Assembly (NCBI GenBank): GCA_947444055.1
Contig: CANEYR010000024.1
Location: forward strand, 1 to 50,121
Direction of reading: 5' to 3'
DNA: 50,121 bases
Source of the DNA: Planctomycetota bacterium
GTDB taxonomy: Bacteria; Planctomycetota; UBA1135; UBA2386
Position 1 is the stretch's first letter; each line of letters opens with the position of its first letter. Below the pieces are notes generated by a model. That model saw nothing but the letters and a program-made list of their open reading frames with translations. It did not search any database and was not told where the DNA came from. A program made the translations under genes and the position numbers. This document shows, in pieces, positions 24,099-35,943 of the stretch.

Positions 24099-25354
24099 TG
24101 TTCGCGATCGCGTGCGTCGTGTTGTCGCTGGGCTGTCCGCAGGAACCGGCGCCTGCACCGGCCCCAGCACCGGTGGCCGCACCAGCACCGGTGGCCGCCG
24201 CCGCGTCCAAGTCCTTCGCCGTGCTCGGCGAGACGGTGGTGACCATGGTGGGAGCACCGATCGTGAACGGCGCCGTGCTCGTGCGCGATGGCAAGATCGA
24301 GCGCGTTGGCACCGCGGTGGAGCTCGCTCTGCCCGCGGACTTCCCGGTGGTGCGCGCCAAGGTCGTCACGCCAGGTCTGATCGATGCGCACGCCACCGTT
24401 GGCCTCAGCGGCTTGCTCAACGTTCCTCACGACCAGGACCAACTGGAGAAGTCCGCCCCGATGCAGCCCGAGCTGCGCGCGCTCGATGCGTTCAATCCGC
24501 GCGACGACTTGGTGGCTTGGTTGCGCGGCTTTGGCATCACCACGGTGCACACCGGCCATGGTCCCGGGGCGCTGATCTCGGGCCAGACGATGGTGGTGAA
24601 GACGCACGGGCGCACGGTCGAGGCCGACGTTGTGGTGCCGCTCGCCATGGTGGCGGTGACGCTCGGCGACGGTGGCCGTGGCCGCGACGGCAAGGCGCCC
24701 GGCACGCGCGCGAAGTCGATCGCGATGCTGCGGGAGCACCTGCAGAAAGGCCGCGACTACGTGGCGAAGCGCCAGAAGGAGCCAACGACCGCGATCGATC
24801 TCGGGCTCGAAGTCACCGCGAAGGTGCTTGCTGGCGAAGTGCCGTTGCTGGTCACCGCGCACCGTGCGCACGACTTGCTGGCCGCTGTGCGCGTCGCCAA
24901 GGAGTTTGGCATTCGCATCGTGCTAGACGGCGCCGCGGAGGCCTACCTGGTGTTGCCGGAGATCGTGGCGGCGCAGACCTGGGTACTGCCGCACCCGGCG
25001 ATGGCGCGCACCGGCGGCGAACTGCAAAACGGCACCATGGAGCTGGCCAAGCTGCTGCTCGACGCGAAGGTGCCGTTCGCTCTGCAGAGCGGCTACGAAG
25101 GCTACGTGCCGAAGACGCGCGTGGTGTTGTGGGAGGCTGGTGTCGCGGTCGGGCATGGGTTGCCGGCGGACGCGGCGCTGCGGGCGTTGACGATCGATGC
25201 CGCGCGGCTGCTCGGTGTCGACAAGCGCCTTGGCACCCTCGAAGTCGGCAAGGACGCGGACTTGGCGCTGTTCGATGGCGATCCGTTCGAGTTCACGACC
25301 CACTGTGTCGGGGCCGTGATCGATGGGGTGCACTACGGCGGCGCGCCTCGGTGA
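24098..25354 (+). CDS. Amidohydrolase-like partner with lost metal ligands
   Basis: The protein is 418 residues. The N-terminus is hydrophobic and ends in LSLGCPQEP, possibly a weak lipoprotein signal, followed by an Ala/Pro-rich linker. The barrel aligns along its whole length with the preceding gene, sharing MQPELRALDAFNPRDD, ISGQTMVVKTHGRTVE and TLEVGKDADLALFDGDPFEF. The metal sites have changed, however. His-x-His is now DAHATVG, the LHH motif is VLDGAAEA, and the HTDD motif is LQSGYEGY. One histidine pair in TAHRAHD remains. It is probably an inactive subunit or binding partner of the upstream enzyme. Confidence 0.82.
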   Translation: MFAIACVVLSLGCPQEPAPAPAPAPVAAPAPVAAAASKSFAVLGETVVTMVGAPIVNGAVLVRDGKIERVGTAVELALPADFPVVRAKVVTPGLIDAHATVGLSGLLNVPHDQDQLEKSAPMQPELRALDAFNPRDDLVAWLRGFGITTVHTGHGPGALISGQTMVVKTHGRTVEADVVVPLAMVAVTLGDGGRGRDGKAPGTRAKSIAMLREHLQKGRDYVAKRQKEPTTAIDLGLEVTAKVLAGEVPLLVTAHRAHDLLAAVRVAKEFGIRIVLDGAAEAYLVLPEIVAAQTWVLPHPAMARTGGELQNGTMELAKLLLDAKVPFALQSGYEGYVPKTRVVLWEAGVAVGHGLPADAALRALTIDAARLLGVDKRLGTLEVGKDADLALFDGDPFEFTTHCVGAVIDGVHYGGAPR

Positions 25355-25429
25355 GGACTCGGTCGCCAGCCGGCCTCGCATTGTGCCGATGAGGAAGGCC
25401 ATGCCAGCGCACACCAACGCAACACCGAG

Positions 25430-25975
25430 GTGCCGTTCGCTTGGTTCAACGCGTCGGCGGAATGGACCATCCCGACTTGGTTCTCCGTGCTCACGATGGC
25501 GGCCACCGGCATCGCGTGTTGGCGACAGCGCGGGGCCCAGCGAGTCTGCTGGCGCGTGCTGGGCTCCCTGTTTTGCTACCTCGCCATCGACGACCTCGTC
25601 AGCCTGCACGAACGCTTCGGCGCCCTGTTGCACCCGTGGCTTGGCGGCGTCGGCGTCTACACCTGGGTGTTCACTTTGGGGCCGGTGTTCGCGATCCTCG
25701 CTCTGATCTGTGCCATCAAGTTGTTGCGCGCGCTTGCCGGAGAACCAACTCGCCGAGCCTGCATGTTCCTCGGGTTCGCTGCGCTCGGCATTGCGATTGG
25801 CTGCGAAGGGATCGAAGACGCCGCGTTGCGCTCCGCGTGGCAACCGCGCGGCATTCCGCTGGTCTGCTACACGCAATGGGTCGAGGAGATGCTCGAGTTG
25901 CTTGGCCCGACGCTGCTGCTGGCGGCCGCGTGGCCGCAAGTTCACGCGCCGGCGACGGCGCCGATCTCTTCGTAA
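25430..25975 (+). CDS. Membrane protein of unknown function, GTG start
   Basis: The protein is 181 residues with about four to five hydrophobic segments (TWFSVLTMAATGIACW, VFTLGPVFAILALICAI, CMFLGFAALGIAIG, ELLGPTLLLAAAW). Conserved-looking charged loops are DDLVSLHERFG and CEGIEDAA. No ATG exists upstream in the frame, so GTG at 25430 is used, although the frame stays open further back. The 3' end overlaps the convergent mqnE gene by 34 bases. The family is not recognised. Confidence 0.65.
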   Translation: MPFAWFNASAEWTIPTWFSVLTMAATGIACWRQRGAQRVCWRVLGSLFCYLAIDDLVSLHERFGALLHPWLGGVGVYTWVFTLGPVFAILALICAIKLLRALAGEPTRRACMFLGFAALGIAIGCEGIEDAALRSAWQPRGIPLVCYTQWVEEMLELLGPTLLLAAAWPQVHAPATAPISS

Positions 25976-27087
25976 ACCGTCGAGCGCTGAATCGGCTCGT
26001 AGCCCGCTTCGTGAATGAGGTGCGCGAGCTGGTCGGGCTTCAACGCTTGCGGCTCCGTGGTGCCCGCGTCGTGCGTGATTTTCTCTTCGGTCACGGTGCC
26101 GTCGATGTCGTTGGCGCCAAAGCTGAGCGCCGTCTGCGCTGACTCCTGCGTCAGCATGATCCAGTAGGCCTTGATGTGCGGGAAGTTGTCGAGCATCAGC
26201 CGACTCACCGCGATCGAACGCTGGTCGAGATAGCCGGTGGTGACGTGGCCGAAGTTCTCGAGGTCGGTGTGGTAGGGCCAGAACGCCAGCGGGATGTAGG
26301 CCATGAAGCCGCCGCACTCGTCCTGCACTTCGCGCAGCTTCACCAAGTGTTGCACGCGCTCGTCGACGCGCTCGATGTGGCCATAGAGCATCGTCGCGTT
26401 CATCTTGAAGCCGTGCTTCTGCACCTTGCGCGCCGCGGCCAGCCAGCGATCGGGGCCCATCTTTTCGCGGAACACCGCCTTGTGCACACGATCGACGAGC
26501 ACCTCAGCGCCACCGCCGGGGCAAGAGCCAAGGCCCGCCGCACGCAGGTCGGCAAACACTTCGTCCTCGCTCTTGCCCGAGATGTTGAGCATGTGCTCGA
26601 TCTCGACCATGGTGAACGCCTTGACGTGGATGTCGGGCCTGGCGCGCTTGGCCGCGCGCACGACGTCGAGGTAGTACTCGTACGGCATCGTCGGGTGGAT
26701 GCCGGCCACCATGTGCACTTCGGTGACTGGGCGATGCAGTTGCTCGCGCACCTTCGCTTCGACGATGGACGGCGTCATCAAGTAGGCGCGCTCTTCCCCT
26801 TCCTTCGCCGCGAACGCGCAGAACTTGCACGAGTAGATGCAGATGTTGGTGTAGTTGACGTGCTGGTTGATGTTGAAGTACGTCTTCTTGCCGTGCAGCC
26901 GCGTGCGCACGCGGTGCGCCATCAAGCCGACCGCCGCCAGGTGCGGCGTCTCGTAGAGCCGCACGCCATCCGCGAGCGACAGCCGTTCGGTATTGCGCAC
27001 CTTGGCATCGATGTCGCCGAGCCCCGCGCGCTCGATCAGCTTGGTGGCCAGGGACTCGTCGAGGTGGGCGTAGCGGTAATCGTTCAT
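25942..27087 (-). CDS. mqnE: Aminofutalosine synthase (radical SAM)
   Basis: MqnE adds S-adenosylmethionine-derived adenosine to 3-[(1-carboxyvinyl)oxy]benzoate in the futalosine route to menaquinone. The 381-residue protein has the radical SAM cluster motif CIYSCKFCAF (Cys-x3-Cys-x2-Cys, about 75-82). Next come TEVHMVAGIHP, a GLGSCPGGGAEVL stretch and the C-terminal GANDIDGTVTEEKITHDAG typical of MqnE. The ATG at 27087 gives the usual start. The companion mqnC lies 17 kb away at 44614, and no other menaquinone genes are adjacent. Divergent from the TC-tract gene. Confidence 0.92.
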   Translation of the reverse strand: MNDYRYAHLDESLATKLIERAGLGDIDAKVRNTERLSLADGVRLYETPHLAAVGLMAHRVRTRLHGKKTYFNINQHVNYTNICIYSCKFCAFAAKEGEERAYLMTPSIVEAKVREQLHRPVTEVHMVAGIHPTMPYEYYLDVVRAAKRARPDIHVKAFTMVEIEHMLNISGKSEDEVFADLRAAGLGSCPGGGAEVLVDRVHKAVFREKMGPDRWLAAARKVQKHGFKMNATMLYGHIERVDERVQHLVKLREVQDECGGFMAYIPLAFWPYHTDLENFGHVTTGYLDQRSIAVSRLMLDNFPHIKAYWIMLTQESAQTALSFGANDIDGTVTEEKITHDAGTTEPQALKPDQLAHLIHEAGYEPIQRSTVYEEIGAVAGA

Positions 27088-27368
27088 GCGGCGGGGTGGG
27101 AAGGCTAGGCGGGGCGGTGCTGTCCGTGAAGAGCAACGAGGGGGCTGCGTGGGGAATTGCCCTAGCGACAACCGGCGTTGGCACCGGGAGGCGGCGGTGG
27201 AAGGGCGTTTCGACCAGACTCGGAGTCAGCAGGGTGCGCCATTCGGCGAGTGCTGCGTGACGAAGCGGGACGCTGGGGATCTGGGAACTTCGGCCCTTGT
27301 GAGCGGGCGAATCGAGCCTACCGTTTCGTGTCGGCAATCGACGGCCGTAGTCAGCGAAGGAAACCAGA

Positions 27369-29628
<2,260 letters not shown>

Positions 29629-29632
<4 letters not shown>

Positions 29633-31263
29633 GGAACACATCACGATTCCTGATGGCGGCAGCCGTGCTGGGACTTCCGGCCGTGGCGCAGGTGCCGACC
29701 CTCTTGCACCGTTCGACGGGAACCCAGTCGCAGCAGTTCCACGGGTTCGTGGTGAACCGGCTGCAGGACATCGATGGCGATGGACGCGAGGAGTTCGCGG
29801 TCAACGCACCAGGCGGGCCTCAGATTTGGTCCGGGCTCTCGATCGCTAGCATTCTGTCGACTCCCTACGGCCTCTACGGCTTGTGCGATATCGACGCGGA
29901 TGGACGCGAGGAGATCGTGACCCGCGAGTCCCTTTATCCCCCCGGGACTGCGACCGATGTGGGTTCGTTCCGTCTCTATTCGCGCACGGCCACGCTGCGT
30001 TACTTCGCCGGCACGCTCGGCGGCCCGTCGCCGGGGGATGAGCTCTATTTCAACGACGCAAAGGGGCGCATGGGCGATGTCGACGGCGACGGCGTCGACG
30101 ACTACTCGGCGAAGATCGCCTTGGCGTTCCAGTACTTGGCGCCGATCGTCTCTGGCAAGACCGGGGCGGTGATCCGGCCTGCGTACGCGTATGGCCGCTG
30201 CTTGCCGATCGGCGACGTGGACGATGACGGCTTTGACGAGATCCTGCTCGCCGCGAATCTCTGCTACTACGTGGCTCCTAACATCATCTGCCCGGGCTGG
30301 ATCGGCCTCGAGAACGGCCGCACCGGGGTGTTGATGTGGTCGCATTGGGGCGAGCATGATGACTGCGCGCTCGGCGACACCCTCATCGGGGTCGACGACA
30401 TCGACGACGACGGGGCACCGGACGTGGTTGCGAATGCGCCCAACTACAAGATCGGCCTCAATAGCGTTGGGTATGCACGTGCTTACTCAGGTGCCACAGG
30501 AGCGGTGTTGTGGAGCCGAACGGGCAGTTGGCCTTACGGCAGAGTGGCTCTGCACCTCGCGGCCGGCGCGGACTGGACTGGTGATGGTGTCCCCGATGCC
30601 GCCATGATCAGGGCTGGCCTTGTGCCGTACATTGGGGGGGTGACGTCCACTGCACTCGTCGACATCCTCGACGGCACGAACGGAAACACCGTTGCGACGT
30701 TGCCCCACCAACCCTTCGTCGGGTTCCAACCCCCCGAGGGATTCTTCAAGGTTCACCTTGGCGGCGACGTCGACCTCGACGGTTCGGTCGAGCTCATCAC
30801 GCACAGCATCCATCCTGCCACCGAGCCGGCCTTCAACGCTGGCACGATGGCGATCTGGAAGCTGGCTGGCAGCGCCGCCTACCGCCGCTACCGCGGCGTC
30901 GCCTGCCAGGGCAGCAACGGCAAGCATCCGCGCATCACGCTGCGCAACCCACCGCACCTCGGTTGGAACGCTGAGTTCCGGCTGCGCGCCGCGCTGCCGA
31001 CGACACCGGCCGTGCTGTCGTTCGGGATCTCGGCGTCGCTGCCGCTTGGCACCACGCCGTGCATGACGCACGCCGTCGGCGAGCTGTTCGCGCCGCCGAT
31101 TTTGACCAACGCCGATGGCTACGGGCGCCTCACCATCCAGTTGCCAGCTGATCCTGGCCTCACTGGGTTGCACTTGTGCGCGTTCTGGTATGCGTTCGAC
31201 CCGGCCGCCAACGCCCTTGGCCTCACGACGTCGAACGCGTGCGAGATGGTTCTGGGGCCTTGA
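29629..31263 (+). CDS. Secreted FG-GAP beta-propeller protein
   Basis: The protein is 544 residues with a signal peptide (FLMAAAVLGLPAVAQ) and seven calcium-loop motifs of the integrin-like propeller. The loops are DIDGDGREE, DIDADGREE, DVDGDGVDD, DVDDDGFDE, DIDDDGAPD, DWTGDGVPD and DVDLDGSVE. The last 130 residues form a C-terminal module ending DPAANALGLTTSNACEM, which resembles the end of the PKD protein at 41515-43584. The ATG overlaps the upstream stop (ATGA), so expression is probably coupled to the TC-tract gene. A run of seven guanines at 30644-30650 lies inside the coding sequence. Confidence 0.88.
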
Positions 31264-31350
31264 TGTTCTCGGCGTCGTAGCTGACCGAAACTGACCCGCT
31301 CATGCGGTTCAAGACGTGTCCGTGGGATTGGTTGATGTCGGAGCGCGTGA

Positions 31351-32823
31351 TCAAGCCTTCGCGACCGCCGCCGCCCAGCGCTGCAGGTGGGCGTCGACGT
31401 CGCCCTTCGCCATCTGCGGGGCGAATCGACGCTGTTCACGCCATGCAGCGGCGATGGCGTCCTTGGACTGCCACATGCCGACACCGAGACCCGCGAGCAA
31501 CGCGGCGCCGTACGCGGTCGTCTCCAGAAAGGGCGGGCGGCGAAGGTGCACACCGAGCACGTCGGCTTGGAACTGCATCAGCAGATCGTTGGCGGCGGCA
31601 CCGCCGTCGACTTTGAGTTCCCGCAGCACGCGGCCCGAGTCGCGTTCCATCGCGCGCAGGATGTCGACGTTCTGCAAGGCAATGCCTTCGAGCACCGCGC
31701 GGGCGAGGTGGGCTTTCGTGGTGCCGCGCGTGAGCCCGGTGATGATGCCGCGTGCGTCGGGTCGCCAGTGCGGGGCGCCAAGCCCAGTGAACGCGGGCAC
31801 GACGACGACGCCGCCAGCATCAGGAACCGAACGCGCCAATGCGGTCATGTCGGCCGCAGTCGCAACCACACCGAGTGTTTCGCAGAACCACTGCACCGCC
31901 GCACCCGCGACGAACGCCGAGCCTTCCAGTGCGTAGGCGAGTTCCCCGGGAATCTGCCAGGCTACCGTCGTGATGAGTTCGTGCGCCGAAGCGACGGCGG
32001 TCGCCCCGGTGTTCATCAGCAAGAACGCGCCCGTGCCGAAGGTGCACTTCGCATCGCCGGTGGAAAAACATGCTTGGCCGAACAGGGCTGCGTGTTGGTC
32101 GCCGGCGATGCCGCTGATTGGCACGCCATCGACGATGCCCGGCACGGCGCGGGTGTGGCCGAAGACGCCAGCGCATGGGGCGATGTCGGGCAGCAGGGCG
32201 CGCGGCACGGTGAACAGCGCGCACAGCTCGTCTGACCACGTCAAGGTGTGCAGGTCAAACAGCAGCGTGCGCGAGGCGTTGGTGACATCGGTGCGGTGCA
32301 CGCTGCCGCCGGTCAAGCGGTGCAGCAAGAAGCTGTCGATCGTGCCGAATGCCAACTCGCCGCGTTCGGCGCGGGCGCGCCAGCCGCGGTGGTCGAGCAG
32401 CCATGCAATCTTGGTCGCCGAGAAATACGGATCGATCGGCAGACCGGTCAGTTGGCGCACGCGGGCGGCGTGCCCGCCGCGCCTCGCCCGCGCACAGAGG
32501 TCGCTGGTGCGCCGGTCTTGCCAAACGATGGCGCGATGCACTGGGTCGCCCGTGCGGCGGTCCCACAGCACCGTCGTCTCGCGTTGGTTGGTGATGCCGA
32601 TGGCGGCGATGTCGTGGGGGCCGACTCTGGCCTGTGCCAGCGCTGCCGCGAGTGCCGTTCGCACCGACGACCAGATGTCGTGCAGATCGTGCTCGACCCA
32701 GCCAGGCTCCGGGTAGTGCTGCGGCACGTCCTGTTCGCCACGACCGCGCACGTTGCACTGTTCGTCCAGAACGAGAACGGTGCTGCCGGTGGTGCCTTGG
32801 TCGATGGCGACGACGTAGCTCAT
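31351..32823 (-). CDS. glpK: Glycerol kinase
   Basis: GlpK phosphorylates glycerol to glycerol-3-phosphate with ATP. The 490 residues match the family from the start (YVVAIDQGTTGSTVLVLDE) through GITNQRETTVLWDRRTG, the FGGY signature region GIAGDQHAALFGQACF, TFGTGAFLLMNTG, and the FGGY C-terminal block ELKVDGGAAANDLLMQFQAD. No glycerol facilitator or glycerol-3-phosphate dehydrogenase gene is adjacent, so glycerol use must be completed elsewhere in the genome. Confidence 0.95.
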   Translation of the reverse strand: MSYVVAIDQGTTGSTVLVLDEQCNVRGRGEQDVPQHYPEPGWVEHDLHDIWSSVRTALAAALAQARVGPHDIAAIGITNQRETTVLWDRRTGDPVHRAIVWQDRRTSDLCARARRGGHAARVRQLTGLPIDPYFSATKIAWLLDHRGWRARAERGELAFGTIDSFLLHRLTGGSVHRTDVTNASRTLLFDLHTLTWSDELCALFTVPRALLPDIAPCAGVFGHTRAVPGIVDGVPISGIAGDQHAALFGQACFSTGDAKCTFGTGAFLLMNTGATAVASAHELITTVAWQIPGELAYALEGSAFVAGAAVQWFCETLGVVATAADMTALARSVPDAGGVVVVPAFTGLGAPHWRPDARGIITGLTRGTTKAHLARAVLEGIALQNVDILRAMERDSGRVLRELKVDGGAAANDLLMQFQADVLGVHLRRPPFLETTAYGAALLAGLGVGMWQSKDAIAAAWREQRRFAPQMAKGDVDAHLQRWAAAVAKA

Positions 32824-32907
32824 CGCCGCGTTCTACCACGCGCCGAGTCGACTCCGGTTGACAGTGCGATGGCTCGGCAGCATGGTGGGCGCCCTCGCAA
32901 GGAGATC

Positions 32908-35073
32908 ATGGTTTCACGAAGGGTCGCGCTCGCCTGCCTGTTGTTCGCTTCCTCCATCGCGGCGCAGCAGCCAAAGAGCCCCAGTGAAGCGGACTTTGAT
33001 AGCGGCCTGGCGGCGGTGCATGCGCAGATGCAGAAGGCGAGGTGGACCGATGCGCTGGCAGGGTTGCGCGAGCTCGTGCGGCTGCACCCAAACCAAGTCT
33101 ACGTGCAGGCGCAGAGCGAGGCACTCGCCGCGGATCTGCAGACGTGCTCGTTCTATGCGGTAGCCAAGGTGCCGAAGATCAGCGAGCTGCTGTCCGGCAA
33201 GATCGTTTCCTACGACGAGCGGTCCGGGCGGATCAAAGTGGTCTACGCCGACACGTTCCTCGACTGGCAGGGCGAAGGGGACTTGTTGGTCAACCCGCTG
33301 CTTTTCGCCGGTAGTTACACCATCACCGCGTCAGGCAAGGCGTATCCCGGCGGCGACTCCTCGTTCGGTCTTTGCTTTGACCTCGACCCCGCCGGCAGCG
33401 GCTACTTCCAAGCCGACTTTGGCTTTGCCTCGGAGGATCGCGGCAACAGGGTGGTGTCGATGTCGGCGAGAATCATGCACGACAAAGGGGACGGTGGCCC
33501 TACCTGCATCGCCGAGGGTCGATCGATGGCAAAGCCTGGCAAGCCATTCACCGCGGTCGTCAAGGTCGGCGAGGATCGTGTCGACCTGTTGTTGGACAAC
33601 AAGCAGTTGCTGAAGGGCAAGCGGCAGAAGACCGACTTTGGCCAAGTGGGCATTTGGCGCAACACGTGCGATGAGATCGTCATCGAAGGCCGGATCGAAC
33701 CCTCGTGCTTCCAGAGTCGGATCGACGAGTTGCTCGGCAAACAACGTGAGGCGTTCGACGCGACGTTCAACGCCAAGAAGGAACTGCCGAGCTGGGTGTT
33801 CCAACGCCCCGACCTGCAACGCACCAAACCGCTGTCGGAATCGTGGGTGCCGGGCCTCGACGAACGCTTCTCGCCGGCGTCCGAGGCGATGCTGAAATTG
33901 CTGTCGGAAGGCAAGCACGCCGAGGCCGCCGCCGCCCTCGCCAAGCTCGGCGAGACCGATGCGTCGGCAACCGCCCGCACGTTCCTGCAAGCGTGGCTGC
34001 ATGGGCTGCAGGGTCGGCCCGAACTCGCCGAACCGATCTGCGCGCGCTTGCTCGTCGACGACGAGAAGATGACGCCGGCCAGGTTGCTGCGGGCGCAGGC
34101 GCTGGAAGAGATGGGGCGCAGTGCCGAGGCCATTGGGGACCTGGAAACGGCGCGCCAACACGATCCCGGCTACGCGCCGGTGCACGAACAGCTCTGCGTG
34201 TTGCTCATGCGCAAAAACCGCACGGACGAAGCGCGGCGTGTCGTACGTGATGCGAAGACGAAGCAAGGGCTGTGGGACGAGGTCGCGAAGCTCGAGACGA
34301 CGCTCGCGATGGCGGCGCGTGGTCCAAGTTGGCCGCGTCGATTCTCCTTCAAGAGCCAGCACTACGAGGTTGCCTCCGACATCGACCTGAAAGTCTGCAT
34401 GGATGCCTGCCGCACGCTGGAGGAGTCCTACGTCGATCTGATGGCGCAGTTGGCTTGGATCAAGGAAGACCGGAGTCTGCCGCGCTTTCGCGTGTTCCTG
34501 TTCTCCGGCGAGAGCGGCTACCAGGAATACAACAAGGCGATCATTGGCGAGGCGGTGTCCCATTCGGCCGGGCTCTACACGCCGGTGCTCAAGCAGTTGT
34601 TGATCTGGAACCTGCCGCGCCGCGAGGACATGGTGCGCACGATCCGGCACGAGGGGTTCCACCAGTTCTTGGATCGCATCATGGACAACCCGCCGACGTG
34701 GCTCAACGAAGGCACCGCCGAGTTTTGGGAGACGGCACAACGGGTGCACAGTCGCTTGCAAGGTGGTCAGGTGCGCACCGATCACATCGCGACGTTGGTG
34801 CGCAGTCGCAAAGCACTGCCGAAGCTGAAGGACTTTGCCTACGGCGCCGATGGTGATTTCTATGCGAACGCGCAACTGCGCTATGCCCAAGGCTGGGCGC
34901 TGGTGCACTTCCTGCGCAAGGGACCGGCGAAGTACACGGTGCTGTTCGACAAGCTCTGGAACGAGCTGCGCATTGCGAAGGGCACGCACGCCGCGCTCGA
35001 TGCGGCCTTTGTTGGTATGGACTGGGAGCTGTTCGAGAAGGACTTCTGGACGCATCTCACTTCCTTGCGGTGA
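32908..35073 (+). CDS. Exported DUF1570 zincin-like protein with TPR repeats
   Basis: The protein is 721 residues. The ATG at 32908 has AAGGAG four bases upstream and gives a signal peptide (ALACLLFASSIAAQ). Domains in order are a short helical repeat (about 25-75), a beta-sandwich resembling the concanavalin/DUF1080 fold (about 120-250), TPR-like helices (about 330-460) and DUF1570 (about 490-700). DUF1570 carries a zinc-protease-like motif: RHEGFHQFLD provides His-Glu-x-x-His and WLNEGTAEFW the downstream glutamate. It is probably an envelope metallopeptidase. Degenerate copies of parts of its 3' end occur on the far side of the following toxin-antitoxin pair. Confidence 0.85.
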   Translation: MVSRRVALACLLFASSIAAQQPKSPSEADFDSGLAAVHAQMQKARWTDALAGLRELVRLHPNQVYVQAQSEALAADLQTCSFYAVAKVPKISELLSGKIVSYDERSGRIKVVYADTFLDWQGEGDLLVNPLLFAGSYTITASGKAYPGGDSSFGLCFDLDPAGSGYFQADFGFASEDRGNRVVSMSARIMHDKGDGGPTCIAEGRSMAKPGKPFTAVVKVGEDRVDLLLDNKQLLKGKRQKTDFGQVGIWRNTCDEIVIEGRIEPSCFQSRIDELLGKQREAFDATFNAKKELPSWVFQRPDLQRTKPLSESWVPGLDERFSPASEAMLKLLSEGKHAEAAAALAKLGETDASATARTFLQAWLHGLQGRPELAEPICARLLVDDEKMTPARLLRAQALEEMGRSAEAIGDLETARQHDPGYAPVHEQLCVLLMRKNRTDEARRVVRDAKTKQGLWDEVAKLETTLAMAARGPSWPRRFSFKSQHYEVASDIDLKVCMDACRTLEESYVDLMAQLAWIKEDRSLPRFRVFLFSGESGYQEYNKAIIGEAVSHSAGLYTPVLKQLLIWNLPRREDMVRTIRHEGFHQFLDRIMDNPPTWLNEGTAEFWETAQRVHSRLQGGQVRTDHIATLVRSRKALPKLKDFAYGADGDFYANAQLRYAQGWALVHFLRKGPAKYTVLFDKLWNELRIAKGTHAALDAAFVGMDWELFEKDFWTHLTSLR

Positions 35074-35095
35074 GGACGTGAGGATGGTGGGGGCC
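35053..35095 (+). repeat. Direct repeat copy A, 3' end of the DUF1570 gene
   Basis: The sequence starting CATCTCACTTCCTTGCGG, covering the last codons and the bases after the stop, recurs at 35944-35986 with about 86 percent identity over 43-44 bases by eye. The two copies lie 891 bases apart in the same orientation and flank the DUF433/DUF5615 pair. Confidence 0.75.
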
Positions 35096-35193
35096 TGTGA
35101 TCCAGCCAGCGATCCGGCAGCTTGGCCGAATCGAGACTCGGAATGCCCCTTGCTGCATCTTGGTGGAATGGCGAAGCAGTGCAGCGGCACGCT

Positions 35194-35568
35194 TCAACTG
35201 CGTGTGCGGATCGGCAGCGAGCGAACTCGCCCGCCGCGCTCATCGACCACGATCACTGCGCCCTTGTCGAGTGAGTCAGCATGTGCTCGCAACAAGGCGA
35301 GCACGTTGGATCCGATCGCGACGGGCAGGACCTCCTGGGTCCTGATCTGGAAGATGCTTGGCCCGGTGTCGCCGGCCAACGCCAGCATGGTGCCGAAGTC
35401 CAGGTCGTTCGTGAACACAACGAAGCCGGCCTTGCGGGCCCACAACATGATCAACGCGTCCTCAGCGCGTGGATCCCCGACCTCTGTCCAATGCCGCGCC
35501 TCGATGCCTTCTTGCGCGAAGTAGCGAACCCAGTCCATGGTCAGGTTGACGTCGACCAGGATCTTCAT
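35194..35568 (-). CDS. DUF5615 PIN-like toxin
   Basis: This 124-residue protein of the Mut7-C/DUF5615 PIN-like family is probably a ribonuclease toxin. Acidic residues of the PIN site are visible in MKILVDVNLTMDW, EDALIMLWARK and VVFTNDLDFGTML. The C-terminus reads GAVIVVDERGGRVRSLPI. Its ATG overlaps the DUF433 stop in ATGA, the standard antitoxin-first order for this pair. Confidence 0.88.
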   Translation of the reverse strand: MKILVDVNLTMDWVRYFAQEGIEARHWTEVGDPRAEDALIMLWARKAGFVVFTNDLDFGTMLALAGDTGPSIFQIRTQEVLPVAIGSNVLALLRAHADSLDKGAVIVVDERGGRVRSLPIRTRS

Positions 35569-35798
35569 GAAGCGCGGAGCGGCAGGTCGACTTCCTGGGA
35601 TCGCCAGGCGGCGAAGGACAGCGCGGCGAACACGTCATCGCGTTCGAGCAGCTCATAGGCCTTGCACACTTCCTCGATCGACCGACCAGCCGCCAGCAGT
35701 CCGACGATCGTGCCAACCGTGATGCGCATCCCACGGATGCATGGTTTGCCACCCATCACGTTGGGGTCATGGGTGATTCGAGCGAGCGGGTCGGCCAT
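35565..35798 (-). CDS. DUF433 antitoxin
   Basis: This 77-residue protein has the DUF433 signature: DPNVMGGKPCIRGMRITVGT, then VGLLAAGRSIEEV, ending in a short C-terminal tail. Family members fold as winged-helix DNA-binding proteins and serve as antitoxins to DUF5615/VapC45-type toxins. It probably represses its own promoter just upstream, where the -10 element is six bases from the ATG. Confidence 0.88.
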   Translation of the reverse strand: MADPLARITHDPNVMGGKPCIRGMRITVGTIVGLLAAGRSIEEVCKAYELLERDDVFAALSFAAWRSQEVDLPLRAS

Positions 35799-35804
35799 CG
35801 AAGC

Positions 35805-35813
35805 AGCATACCA
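35805..35813 (-). promoter_or_regulatory. Extended -10 element of the DUF433 operon
   Basis: The minus strand reads TGGTATGCT, an extended -10 with TATGCT at 35810-35805. Six bases separate it from the ATG at 35798, so transcription would start on the A of the start codon and the message would be leaderless. No convincing -35 box is seen. The BrnT operon has the same TATGCT hexamer at a similar distance. Confidence 0.4.
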
Positions 35814-35943
35814 GCATCGAGTGCGGCCCTGCGTCCTTCGCGATGGCCGCTCGCTCGAGAGCTAGTTGAAAATGGCGTCGTGTACTTCGCCGGATCCTCG
35901 CGTGGGAAAGTGCACCAGGGTCGGTGCGCACATGATCACCTTA

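Noticed and set aside
27086..27368. In-frame extension of the TC-tract gene to an upstream start
   Set aside because: The residues look non-coding, there is no ribosome site, and the signal peptide would be buried deep inside the protein.
31316..31936. Plus-strand frames opposite the glycerol kinase gene
   Set aside because: They are antisense shadows; the minus strand encodes a full-length kinase with all signatures.
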